From positions 186,001-250,000 of the forward strand of contig JAEUVX010000004.1 of assembly GCA_016786615.1 (NCBI GenBank): a DNA stretch of 64,000 bases. The letters are read 5' to 3'. Each line of letters starts with the position of its first letter. The first letter of the stretch is position 1. The position numbers and the translations under genes are program-made. Under the pieces are notes generated by a model. The model saw only the letters and a list, made by a program, of their open reading frames with translations, ran no database searches and was not told where the DNA came from. Source of the stretch: Flavipsychrobacter sp. (GTDB taxonomy: Bacteria; Bacteroidota; Bacteroidia; Chitinophagales; Chitinophagaceae). Positions 47,801-54,953 of the stretch are shown piece by piece.

Positions 47801-47999
47801 CAGAGAGCAGTCTAGGATTATAAATGAGGAAACAAAACATAAAACACAATCTTACGGAACAGACCTTATAAAAGAACTGATAGAGATATTCAATAAATAC
47901 GAAGCTGTTCAGATAGACATCCAATACATCGATAAGATATTGCCCGAAACGGGAACCACAGTAAAAGTAACTATAAAACACCTGGATAATGATAAATAA
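44895..47999 (+). CDS. Propeller-type sensor histidine kinase (LytS output)
   Basis: The 1034-residue protein has a signal peptide and a large periplasmic part with two-component-regulator propeller motifs (MTMTDKYGYLWIATTKGVLQYNGYKL and MLVEDKYDKIWLGSI at the start). A Y_Y_Y-like domain follows (about 705-770), with one membrane helix (about 778-797), a His_kinase domain with His836 in HSQINPHFIFNTLSTGLYF, and HATPase (PIIENAINHGLF, CIIDDNGIGREQS). It resembles the sensor half of Bacteroides hybrid systems but ends after the kinase and passes phosphate to the LytTR protein overlapping its 3' end by 11 bp. Confidence 0.9.
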   Translation: MKPIQSRHLVVWLYLLCIIAGMRSYAQKAHHHNININTGLPSNHVYMTMTDKYGYLWIATTKGVLQYNGYKLKLYSKADGMSNDDVWMLVEDKYDKIWLGSISNQLGYIWHDKYHVLLSKQIDKYFYPRMMTTTDSGIAFMQYSTEADKMNIQLYLVNNNKVKVYYHKDPGNDRHIRDVLTEKAEWYYLYNDKRLYQSDYVQKKLKYKCIVPELTRTNDSAYIFDNAVGGIYYYYYNLNGCVYFLNIENCSVDKFCPEYIKDEWLISVSVNNKYTIHVRTNKRIFVLDKQTHLLKEVMLLADLVSPGDIATAELVHCNAEPLWNKVVATSNKGMYLLYNNGWFVNRDTAGHFLNMQYIGSGARNTQVWWSKANKKLIFLDSAGKLLKLLPTTIYLARHAFPYSGKDTTVILTSDGYRYISHKDYVITRPFGNISKVKVDHGTDADTATHSASLHSFQYSRDEQILMIKGDTIYSRFQGTVSRRYCVKDTAYAYYFYHTNDKAATIDTASMQVYSYSSNSIRIVDLKSGIQKVLTKKELSELGIRNISRILIDERYGNIIIQCDAGLKLFNQRSGTFISLPVSVRSDMYAMEVQYGNIILASEYGVVFFRITGAGRVIGPYYAPNHKYSFYRYVEGTRVHVTNDYVYLNTDKGFFKVHVPDSTTYTAKRATFHRMLLKYNNNVFRFNNRDTIRVYQDNLFLQFDIINPGGIGTPQYYYRIDGVQDGWRKLNADELYLQDVPAGRYHNLELRTQDDVWQSGVVHLKLYIVPRWWQTTFGRVIIAISVLGGLIMLVWLVSRITKRIVDRNNARKNMQQEINSLRTAIELKSIHSQINPHFIFNTLSTGLYFIKKKRMEDAYEHITAFSELLRAYIKSSRDKYIMLVEEIDNLKRYVLLQQSRFESLFEFDVKVADDVNIYDTKIPALLLQPIIENAINHGLFHKESPGYLLLSFEKNADGALVCIIDDNGIGREQSRIINEETKHKTQSYGTDLIKELIEIFNKYEAVQIDIQYIDKILPETGTTVKVTIKHLDNDK

Positions 48000-48723
48000 C
48001 AAGTACACCTGTATTGTAATAGATGATGAGCCCAAAGCAATAGAACTGCTGCGCGATAGCATTGAAGAGTTGTATGATAATATTGAGGTAGCCGGCACGC
48101 ATACCAACTGGAAAACCGCATTGCACGATATTAAGTTGAACCATTACGATATTGTATTTCTGGATATATCGATGCCGCAAAAGAATGGTATGGATTTACT
48201 GGCTTTGGCACCGGAAATGAAAAGTGAAGTAATATTCGTTACAGCACATTCCGAACATGCTGTCGATGCATTTGGTTTTGGAGCAGCAGGCTATATCCTG
48301 AAGCCAATAAACGATACATTGCTTTACAAAACGGTAAATAAAGCCATAGAACGAATTGACAATAAACGTGCTGCGGAAAATTCTCAACCTGTGGCATCTG
48401 CAAAGGCAAGGATTGGTATTCCATCGCAAAAAGGTATAGACTATGTGGATATTAACGACATACTATACCTAGAAGCAGTAAACAGATATACCTGTGTTGT
48501 GAAAAGTGATGAGAAACTGCTGAGTTCTTACAGCATAGGCAAATATCGCCCGTTGCTCGACGGACACTCTTTTTGTCAGGTACACCGCTCCTATATCATA
48601 AACCTGCAGTACGTGAAACGTTATGAACACCCCGGTGCCGTGTATATGACGAATGGTATGATGATACCCGTATCAAGACAGCACAAGGATGATTTTCACC
48701 GCATGTTTAATGAGCGGGGATAA
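47989..48723 (+). CDS. LytTR-family response regulator of the propeller kinase
   Basis: The 244-residue protein has a receiver (IDDEP, Asp59 in FLDISMPQKNG, Lys105 in ILKPI) and a LytTR DNA-binding domain (about 140-244: DYVDINDILYLEAVNRYTCVV, FCQVHRSYIINLQYVKRY). It overlaps the kinase gene by 11 bp. LytTR domains bind direct repeats one turn of DNA apart, which makes this the nearest candidate to read the 11-bp repeats at 51-62 kb; that link is inference. Confidence 0.92.
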   Translation: MINNKYTCIVIDDEPKAIELLRDSIEELYDNIEVAGTHTNWKTALHDIKLNHYDIVFLDISMPQKNGMDLLALAPEMKSEVIFVTAHSEHAVDAFGFGAAGYILKPINDTLLYKTVNKAIERIDNKRAAENSQPVASAKARIGIPSQKGIDYVDINDILYLEAVNRYTCVVKSDEKLLSSYSIGKYRPLLDGHSFCQVHRSYIINLQYVKRYEHPGAVYMTNGMMIPVSRQHKDDFHRMFNERG

Positions 48724-48817
48724 AGACATTGTCAAGCATTTTTGTATGTTTTTTAACATTTCATACTTGCATGATGGGTGCCTATAATTGTAGTTTTAAT
48801 TGAATATATCTGATTGT

Positions 48818-49390
48818 ATGCTAAGAAGGGTATTGCTATTATTTTTTAGTTTATTAGTTAGTACCACTATAAATGCACAGGCATACAAAGATATGTTGAT
48901 AGACTACGGAAGGGTATTGCCGGTTTACAATCGTGATGGAGCTTTGAATAAAACATATCTTTTTAACATCGGGCTTGACGTATTTAATTATAATAAAGAA
49001 AAACCTTTGTCAATAGTAATGGGGGCGCGTGCGGGAGTGCTGAAAAATGATGAATACTATACTGATGAATACAAGTCTACTTATATATGGGGTACAAAAT
49101 TTCAGGCAGGTTTTGTAGCAGGTGCTAAGCTACAGCATGTACTCAACAGGCATATGCTTGAGTGTGGAATAGCAGTAGGCCCTATGCATATGGTAAGTAT
49201 TGATGCAGGTGATATAAATAAACCAACGAATGCAATCATCACAGAATCGTTTGCGTATGCAGAATTGACAACAGGGTTATACTTAGGAGCAAAATTTATT
49301 CACTATCCTGCATTCTTCGACCACAAAATCAGATATGTTCCCAACAGTGCACAGTCAATAGTGGCTATATCATTGCGTATCGCTATATAA
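48818..49390 (+). CDS. Small outer-membrane beta-barrel-like protein
   Basis: From the ATG at 48818 the product has 190 residues, with a signal peptide (LRRVLLLFFSLLVSTTINAQ). Strand-like segments (LSIVMGARAGVLKND, WGTKFQAGFVAGAKLQHVL, AELTTGLYLGAKFI) end in VAISLRIAI. The upstream TTG start at 48800 lies next to a TAGTTTTA -7 box and is less likely. It is tail to tail with the terminase remnant, 3 bp apart. Confidence 0.65.
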   Translation: MLRRVLLLFFSLLVSTTINAQAYKDMLIDYGRVLPVYNRDGALNKTYLFNIGLDVFNYNKEKPLSIVMGARAGVLKNDEYYTDEYKSTYIWGTKFQAGFVAGAKLQHVLNRHMLECGIAVGPMHMVSIDAGDINKPTNAIITESFAYAELTTGLYLGAKFIHYPAFFDHKIRYVPNSAQSIVAISLRIAI

Positions 49391-49393
49391 TGC

Positions 49394-50673
49394 TTATGCT
49401 GCTTTGCCAAGTGTTATTCTGGATGCATAATCTGTAAAGAATGACTGGAAGAAATACCGGAAACAGTCAAACATGTCCATCTTATATACATTCCTGTCTT
49501 TCTTCAATGCGCCGGGTACTTCACTGTCTTCATCTACCATTGCCATTTCGCAGTCGCGTATCAGCAGCGGGCAGTTCTTTTCGCTAATGTATATATTAGG
49601 ATACTGAAACAGCAGCATGTTTATCAGTGCGCGGCTATCGTTATGCTCAGGTTTCTTTTATTCAATACTGCTTGCCGTTCAGGAATATTCAGCATACTGC
49701 GTATCATGCTGTAATAACTATCGTTTTTGCCATCAAAGCCTACATCGCCGTGGTTGCCGCTTGCATCACCTGTTATGTACATGTGGCAGCCTTTGTATTT
49801 GGCATATATCAGTGTACATAATTCCTGCAACTGGTCTTTTACGCTGAATTCGTCTATGAAATGAATAAAACTGTTATGCGCCCCTTTATTAGGGCTCATC
49901 TGCGCCACAAGGCAGGTAAGGGGATTCCGGTTAAAGTCGAACGACAGATATATGGGAAATGATGGCATGAAATCTATCTCTTTTTTCAGATGCTTTTCTT
50001 TATCGAAAGCAAACAGCCATGGTGCGTTATTTTCCCGCAAGCCCCATTCGCCCAATGCATATATACGATACTGGTTTTCGTTATAGAGCTTTAGTAGTTC
50101 TATCTGTTTTTTGTCAGCATCTGTAAGGTGCGGGTTGTCTTTATAAGTACTATGGATTTTTACACAATCATCATCAAGGTCTTCCCGGTCAAAGAAGTGT
50201 TTCTTCAGCCAGTGCTCCTCGTGCATGGGGTTGAATACGAGTGTTATTTGTATGTTTTCCCTGCCACGTGCACGGCGGTTCAGCTCCAGAAAGTCTTCAA
50301 AGTCCAGCTCGGCAGCTTCTTCTACCAATATGCGTTCCAGCCCTTCAAAGCTTTTCAGTTTATCGGGGTCATCCAATCCGCGAAAAATAATTTCAGAACC
50401 ATTTTCATGCTTCAGGGTACGGTCGCTTTTATTTTCTTTGAATTTATCCTCAAGCCCTGTTTCTTCTATCCGGGCACGAAACCCGGGTATTACGCTATCC
50501 CGCAGGGTATTGGCCACCTTACGGATAACTAATGTTTTTACTTTTCGGGAATCTGCTATGCTTATTTCTTTTTGAATGGCACTATAGCTCTTTCCGCTGG
50601 CAGTGCCGCCATAGCTTAATACAAATCTTTTTTCAGCAGCCATCAGGCGATGGTATAGGGTAGTGTGGGTCAT
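49394..50673 (-). pseudogene. Phage terminase large subunit, frameshifted
   Basis: The first 349 codons encode the ATPase and most of the nuclease of a PBSX/Terminase_3-type large subunit: Walker A GGTASGKS (22-29), Walker B ILVEEAAEL, and nuclease aspartates in LSFDFNRNP and ITGDASG. The frame stops at 49624. The missing tail (QYPNIYISEKNCPLLIRDCEMAMVDED ... DMFDCFRYFFQSFF, with the third nuclease Asp) lies in another frame down to 49394. Restoring one C near 49646 rebuilds the family motif LSHNDSRALINMLL and a normal 426-residue protein. No other packaging gene adjoins it. Decay or an assembly error. Confidence 0.85.
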
Positions 50674-50721
50674 GGTGAATATACTTAGGTTGTGCAAAAA
50701 TACAACAAAATGTATATTAAT

Positions 50722-50751
50722 ACAAAAAAGAAAGAGCGCACGATAGCGCCC
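50722..50751 (-). terminator. Terminator of the 50780 gene
   Basis: GGGCGC-tatcgt-GCGCTC followed on the minus strand by TTTCTTTTTT. Confidence 0.75.
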
Positions 50752-50779
50752 CTTATTCCTCTATATGTAACGATTTTTA

Positions 50780-51328
50780 TTAAAACTGAGTTACTGTGTA
50801 TATAATGCTTGCAGTATATGTGCCGCCAGGGTAATCATAGCCCGGAGTAGCTTTATACTTTACAGCGAATGTTTGATTGGCACCCCTGCTTGCATCAGTT
50901 ATTACCTGCGATTGTGCAGAGCCGCTAACCGGCTGAAATTGTGAGTGACCGCCTGCAATATTACCTGTAGTGCTGTTGTTGGTTACTTTCAAAGCCAATA
51001 CATCGCTTACTTTCATTGTAGTATTAGTGGTAGCAGGGCCGCTATATGTAAAGTATTCGCTAACTGCCTGTGCTTTAACACTGAAACCATTTGTGCTGTT
51101 GATAGATACAGAATATTCAGGGCTTTCTATACCATTGTTCATTACATCTGTACCCATAAGCGGCATAGTTACAGCGGAGCTGTTGCCATTACCTGCACTG
51201 AACTGTGATATCTGAACAACATTTGCCAATGCCAGCGATACTGTTTGAGACGCGCCTGAAGAAGCATTTTGGGCGTTTGCAGTAGTGATAGCAGTGATGA
51301 ATAATAATGTGGTGAATAGTTGCCTCAT
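50780..51328 (-). CDS. Exported pilin-like protein (paralogue 2)
   Basis: The 182-residue protein has a signal peptide (TTANAQ) and a beta-rich small-residue domain: NASSGASQTVSLALANVVQISQ at the start and ATPGYDYPGGTYTASIIYTVTQF at the end. The C-terminal strand resembles those of spore-coat-U/DUF4402-type or fimbrial subunits. It is a full-length paralogue of the protein at 51514 (TPGFSYPAGTYTTTIIYTATQD). Both have the 11-bp-repeat promoter. A surface filament or matrix subunit is a guess. Confidence 0.7.
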   Translation of the reverse strand: MRQLFTTLLFITAITTANAQNASSGASQTVSLALANVVQISQFSAGNGNSSAVTMPLMGTDVMNNGIESPEYSVSINSTNGFSVKAQAVSEYFTYSGPATTNTTMKVSDVLALKVTNNSTTGNIAGGHSQFQPVSGSAQSQVITDASRGANQTFAVKYKATPGYDYPGGTYTASIIYTVTQF

Positions 51329-51349
51329 GTTATGCGCTTGTTAATGATA

Positions 51350-51436
51350 CAAATATGCATCATTATGCTACCCGTTTGCAAATCTTTCACCGGTCGTTAA
51401 CAACCGATTTACAAGTCATTAACAAGCGGTTAACAA
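51350..51436 (-). promoter_or_regulatory. Iteron promoter C: four 11-bp repeats plus -7 box
   Basis: Minus strand, 51393-51436: TTGTTAACCGC, TTGTTAATGAC, TTGTAAATCGG, TTGTTAACGAC, with no gap. After 35 bp comes CATATTTG (51350-51357). This is the cleanest member of the family. It serves the gene at 50780. Confidence 0.85.
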
Positions 51437-51456
51437 AAATGAGCAATGGTATAAAT

Positions 51457-51480
51457 AAAAAAAGAGCGCTATAAAGCGCC
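51457..51480 (-). terminator. Terminator of the 51514 gene
   Basis: GCGCT-ttat-AGCGC followed on the minus strand by CTTTTTTT. Confidence 0.75.
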
Positions 51481-51513
51481 CTTCCTTAACCAATTAGTAC
51501 TATATGAAATTTT

Positions 51514-52062
51514 TTAATCTTGTGTTGCAGTGTATATGATAGTAGTAGTATAAGTACCTGCAGGATAGCTGAAGCCCGGTGTAGCACGGTATTTTACTGA
51601 GAAAGTCTGGTTGCCGCCACGGTCGCAGTCGTTAAGGATGCGGGCATCATGATCGCCATCTACATGCTTATATTGGTGGTAACCGCTGTTTATTTGGCCT
51701 CCGGTATTATTTGCAGATATTTTCATATCCAATACGTCTTTTATTTTCATTTGAGGAGCAGGAGATGTAGTACCTGAGTAGCTGAAGTAATCATCTACGG
51801 CTTCTATTTCTATATCAAACTTCTTGTTGCTGCGTACACGAATCTGGTAATCACCGCTTTCAATACCGTTAGCATAATCGTTAACGTTGTTGAACATCAG
51901 GTTTACTACAGACCCTGAATTGTTGCCTGTAGCTGTAAATGCTATTTCAATAGCGTCTGACAGGTTCAGGTTGGCAGTTTGTGTAGCACTGCTGTTTGCA
52001 TTTTGTGCGAGTGCTGCTGTGCTGCAGATAAGTGCCAGGATGATGATTGTAATCTTTTTCAT
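51514..52062 (-). CDS. Exported pilin-like protein (paralogue 1)
   Basis: The 182-residue paralogue of 50780 has exactly equal length. It has a signal peptide (STAALAQ) and NANSSATQTANLNLSDAIEIAF. A central segment is more charged (YQIRVRSNKKFDIEIEAVDDYFSY). The shared block RGGNQTFSVKYRATPGFSYPAGTYTTTIIY follows. Each copy has its own iteron promoter and terminator, which suggests separate control of two variants of one structural protein. Confidence 0.7.
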   Translation of the reverse strand: MKKITIIILALICSTAALAQNANSSATQTANLNLSDAIEIAFTATGNNSGSVVNLMFNNVNDYANGIESGDYQIRVRSNKKFDIEIEAVDDYFSYSGTTSPAPQMKIKDVLDMKISANNTGGQINSGYHQYKHVDGDHDARILNDCDRGGNQTFSVKYRATPGFSYPAGTYTTTIIYTATQD

Positions 52063-52132
52063 TTTGTAATCTTTTTGCTTGTTTCGTTAGTGTGATGCTG
52101 TTGCTTAATTGGTATTGCTTTGTTTCTTGATA

Positions 52133-52218
52133 CAAAAATAGGCACAGGTGCACCGGATAACGAAATAAATGGCACCGCTTAACGCCGGATTTGCAATTGG
52201 TTAACCGTTGATTAACAA
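52133..52218 (-). promoter_or_regulatory. Iteron promoter B: four 11-bp repeats plus -7 box
   Basis: Minus strand, 52175-52218: TTGTTAATCAA, CGGTTAACCAA, TTGCAAATCCG, GCGTTAAGCGG. After 34 bp comes TATTTTTG (52133-52140), a perfect TAnnTTTG. It serves the gene at 51514. Confidence 0.85.
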
Positions 52219-52286
52219 GTTTGTTGTAATTGATTGATAATCAATGTTTTTTATTGTTTACTATTGAAGTAGTGTATAGAACAAAA

Positions 52287-52311
52287 ATGCCACAGCTGAT
52301 GGCTGTGGCAT
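52287..52311 (-). terminator. Terminator hairpin after the array region
   Basis: A 10-bp stem ATGCCACAGC/GCTGTGGCAT with a 5-nt loop, followed on the minus strand by TTTTTG. Confidence 0.8.
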
Positions 52312-52340
52312 ATATTAGATACTCCTCTTAAGACTATTAG

Positions 52341-52436
52341 TTAAGGGTACATGCTGTACCTGCGAGTCTCCCGCTCTGCGGGCAGCAAGCTGCGAAACTT
52401 CCTGAAGAAACCGATAATTGCTATTGCTGTTATCAT
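52341..52436 (-). CDS. Possible 31-residue peptide downstream of the array
   Basis: ATG at 52436 to TAA at 52341 encodes a hydrophobic start (MITAIAIIGFF) and a basic tail (RKFRSLLPAERETRR). It lies between the last array hairpin and a terminator, in the same position that the 93-residue gene takes after its own leader hairpins. There is no family support or coding statistics; the ORF could be chance. Confidence 0.3.
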   Translation of the reverse strand: MITAIAIIGFFRKFRSLLPAERETRRYSMYP

Positions 52437-52474
52437 ACGCTATGTTTTAATGCAGCAGTGCTGCTTCGTTACTG

Positions 52475-52930
52475 GTTAAAAAGCAACCTTACGGGGTTGC
52501 TTATTTTTTTAGTGTTTCAGGCCTTACGGGGCTGTGTTACAATGCTTTTAAGCTTTTCTCTTCTTTTATCACAACCTTACTGGGCTGCGCTTAGTCCTTT
52601 TGCTGATAGCAGCATTACAGTGCTGCCTTAGTCCGGTCTTGTTTTGCGTGCCTGCCTTACGGGGCTGGTCTTTTTGTATTGCCAACCTTACGGGGTTGGT
52701 CTTGTTTTGCGTGCCTGCCTTACGGGGCGGGTCTTTTTGTGTTGCCAACCTTACAGGGTTGGTCTTTTTTGTTTGTTGCCTGCCTTACGGGGCGGGTCTT
52801 TATTTATGTCAACCTTACGGGGTCGTTTCTTTTTTTGTTTTGCCTGCTTTACGGAGCGGGCGATACTCTTGTTTTGAAAGGGCCTCTCTACGGTGTTTGT
52901 TTTGCTTGTTTGTTTGTTCGTTTGTTTGAT
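52475..52930 (-). ncRNA. Array of about 11 hairpins with conserved C(C/T/A)GUAA loop
   Basis: Read on the minus strand, stems of 5-8 bp enclose the loop CCGTAA (eight times), CTGTAA (twice) or CAGTAA (once). Examples are CCAACC-CCGTAA-GGTTGG, GCAGCA-CTGTAA-TGCTGC and AAGCAACC-CCGTAA-GGTTGCTT. Plus-strand stem starts are 52481, 52518, 52572, 52609, 52651, 52682, 52714, 52745, 52779, 52809 and 52843. In the last seven the period is 30-34 bp, with two stem types alternating over about 64 bp. Linkers are A-rich. An iteron promoter stands at the 5' end, and the last hairpin carries a T-run. No long ORF fits the strand. Confidence 0.65.
52476..52502 (-). terminator. Last array hairpin, terminator-like
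   Basis: AAGCAACC-ccgtaa-GGTTGCTT with TTTTT in the minus-strand direction. It has the longest stem in the array. It may end the array RNA or act as an attenuator before the small ORF at 52436. Confidence 0.7.
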
Positions 52931-52934
52931 GACA

Positions 52935-53019
52935 CAAAGATGGTGCGGCAGCAATCGCTTAGAAAATTTTTGGCTTTGCTTAACAGCGTTTTTGCAATCA
53001 GTTAACCAGCAATTAACAA
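52935..53019 (-). promoter_or_regulatory. Iteron promoter A of the hairpin array
   Basis: Minus strand, 52976-53019: TTGTTAATTGC, TGGTTAACTGA, TTGCAAAAACG, CTGTTAAGCAA. After 33 bp comes CATCTTTG (52935-52942). The transcript would begin with the A-rich, hairpin-free stretch near 52900-52930 and then enter the array. Confidence 0.8.
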
Positions 53020-53145
53020 TTAGCTATAGATTAAAAGGCATTAAAAAGGAATTAAATATGTCGAAAATTGATTGTGATCAATGGATAAAAAACAGAGATG
53101 CTATATCTTGGCTGCGCCTAAACCAAACAAATAAAAATATCATCT

Positions 53146-53325
53146 ATGCACGAAACAGAATTTCCATATTCGGCAACCGAGCTAAGCGCGTTTGCAGAAA
53201 CTTTCGGTACGTTCATCATATCATTGAAGAACGGACAGATTGTTCACCACGATCCGAAAGATGAAGAGTCTTTCCGAAAGTGGTTGCTGGATAATGAAGT
53301 ACGCTACCTCTCTTTAAGAAACTGA
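53146..53325 (+). CDS. 59-residue cytosolic protein
   Basis: ATG at 53146 and TGA at 53323-53325 enclose MHETEFPYSATELSAFAETFG, a strand-turn-strand FIISLKNGQIVHHDPKD, and a helix ESFRKWLLDNEVRYL. The composition is that of a folded small protein. It diverges from the array promoter. An inverted repeat ATTGAT-tgtg-ATCAAT lies at about 53068-53083, and a weak TATCTTGG box at 53104-53111. ATTAAA occurs at 53030, 53040 and 53051, again with near-helical spacing. Family unknown. Confidence 0.55.
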   Translation: MHETEFPYSATELSAFAETFGTFIISLKNGQIVHHDPKDEESFRKWLLDNEVRYLSLRN

Positions 53326-54831
53326 TTATTCCTTTACAATTTTCCCGTATGCCATCAGCTTTGCACTACCATTGTTGATGGCATAGTTGTATATGCCTGA
53401 TACAAGTGATTGCATAGGTATCCTGATGCTATGTACTGCGGCAGTGTAATGTTGCAGCGGAAGATGATAGACAATACGACCCTGCATATCTGTAATGCTG
53501 ATGCTGAGTGCCTGTGATTGCGATAGTTTAAGTTCTATATTCGTATAGTTTTTTGCAGGGTTTGGGTAGTGTGTTGCGGCTGTTATCAGGGCTGAAGTGT
53601 TCGCTACAGAAAGTTTTGAATTAGTGTATTTTGCCAACTCATAACCAATAGTATCATCGCTGCAGATATAATACAGACTGCCTTTAAAGGTAATATGTTC
53701 ATCTGAACGCGAAACTACTTTGTCAGTAAGTAATATTGGCGGGTTGATTCCGTTTAATGCCCACAGCTTAGCCCTGTTATATTGGTGCATACTATCCTTG
53801 CTGCAAAATATAATACTACCAAGGTGCTTTTTGAACCAGTAGCAATGTTTAATGCTATTACCATTAGCATCGTATATAAATCTGTCATATTCAGTCCTTG
53901 TATCATACCAGCTAAGGCTGCTGTCATTTTGGTAAGTACCATAGTAGAATATTTTTTCATCTACTTGCTGAAAACCTGATGTATGATAGACATTATCAAC
54001 CCTGTTGAATTTTTGTACGCTTCCTGTTCCTGTATAATAATATAACGTTCCTGAATTTTTAGGGAACAACACAGGTTCCGAAGTTCCTGTTGCCAGAATG
54101 AGTGTGTCATTCATAATGGTATAATAATCGATGTTGTCGAAAGTGTAATTCGTGAGGATAGGAGTAGTAGTATTGTTTGCAGGGTCATACTCGTATAGTT
54201 TATTGTAATTGAGAAAGCTTGGAAGTTTTTTGCCTGTTTGTATTATCAGTTTGTTTTTAAAGATGAAAACATCGCGGATGCCACCGTTTGTTAATGTGTC
54301 GTTCAGGTTTGTGATGCGTGTTGTGATATTATTTGACGGGTCGAAGGCATATAGTTGGTTTTTATTACTATCATATGCCCTGAAATAGAGCTTATTGTTA
54401 AAGGCAAGAAATAAGGATGGTTGCGGAAAAGTGCCGCCCGGTATTACTTCTGTTGCTAAAGCAATGTTAGTGCCATCGTAGCTGTATATTTTTGAAACTG
54501 ATGAACCGGAGTCTTTTGCAGTGAAATATAACTTGCCATTTAGCACAGCCATATACCTTAAGATATCATTGCTATACATCAAGTGCCAATGCAGGCCCTT
54601 CCCTGGGCCAACGACAATACTGCGAATGGGCGGATTTATGCCATCTGTACTCCAAATCTGCTGATTCAGAGAACTGTCTGTAGCATAAAAATACAGCCTG
54701 CCGTTATATTCAGTTAGCGATAAAGGATTTGAGCTTTCAGTACCCGGGAGAATGTCAAACTTCTCAACAGTATTTTGTGCAAATGCGGATTGCAAGGAAA
54801 TGATAAACAAAAAAAGTAGAGGATACTTCAT
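53326..54831 (-). CDS. Secreted propeller-like protein with T9SS domain
   Basis: The 501-residue protein has a signal peptide (SAFAQ) and diverged repeats of the ELW type (QQIWSTDGINPPIRSI, SKIYSYDGTNIALATEVIPGG, NKLYFRAYDSNKNQLYAFDP, AKLWALNGINPPILL). A type A sorting domain follows (THYPNPAKNYTNIEL, ISITDMQGRIVYH). It is a distant relative of the three ELWxTDGT proteins. Its stop codon directly abuts that of the 59-residue gene. Confidence 0.78.
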   Translation of the reverse strand: MKYPLLFLFIISLQSAFAQNTVEKFDILPGTESSNPLSLTEYNGRLYFYATDSSLNQQIWSTDGINPPIRSIVVGPGKGLHWHLMYSNDILRYMAVLNGKLYFTAKDSGSSVSKIYSYDGTNIALATEVIPGGTFPQPSLFLAFNNKLYFRAYDSNKNQLYAFDPSNNITTRITNLNDTLTNGGIRDVFIFKNKLIIQTGKKLPSFLNYNKLYEYDPANNTTTPILTNYTFDNIDYYTIMNDTLILATGTSEPVLFPKNSGTLYYYTGTGSVQKFNRVDNVYHTSGFQQVDEKIFYYGTYQNDSSLSWYDTRTEYDRFIYDANGNSIKHCYWFKKHLGSIIFCSKDSMHQYNRAKLWALNGINPPILLTDKVVSRSDEHITFKGSLYYICSDDTIGYELAKYTNSKLSVANTSALITAATHYPNPAKNYTNIELKLSQSQALSISITDMQGRIVYHLPLQHYTAAVHSIRIPMQSLVSGIYNYAINNGSAKLMAYGKIVKE

Positions 54832-54941
54832 CGCATGTTATAGGTTTGTATGATAAAAGTAAGAATCATTTTTTCCTGATACAATGCATATCTATAAATA
54901 TGGCAATGGGGTGAAAACTTCGTAATCTATCTGTTACACCC

Positions 54942-54949
54942 TACATTTG
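54942..54949 (+). promoter_or_regulatory. -7 box four bases before the J-protein ATG
   Basis: TACATTTG matches TAnnTTTG exactly and is followed by CGCC and the ATG at 54954, so the mRNA should be leaderless or nearly so. Confidence 0.6.
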
Positions 54950-54953
54950 CGCC

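Noticed and set aside
48729-48790. Further iteron promoter before the outer-membrane protein at 48818
   Set aside because: TTGTCAA, TTGTATG and TTTTAAC are present and the -7 region resembles that of promoter B, but the spacing is 13, 9 and irregular, not 11.
52480-52880. CRISPR array
   Set aside because: Repeat units are 18-nt hairpins of varying stem with short A-rich linkers of low complexity; there are no constant-length unique spacers and no cas genes.
52480-52880. Stack of Rho-independent terminators on the plus strand
   Set aside because: On the plus strand the units are followed by T-rich runs and could terminate, but no plus-strand gene leads into them. Orientation, linkers and promoter match the minus-strand leader of 61326. 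Kept only as an alternative.
52600-53005. Plus-strand open frames across the array with repeated peptides such as CVPALRGGSF and ANLTGLV
   Set aside because: They are a by-product of the hairpin repeats: overlapping frames all give similar peptides, there is no promoter on that strand, and the composition is Cys/Leu/Phe-biased.
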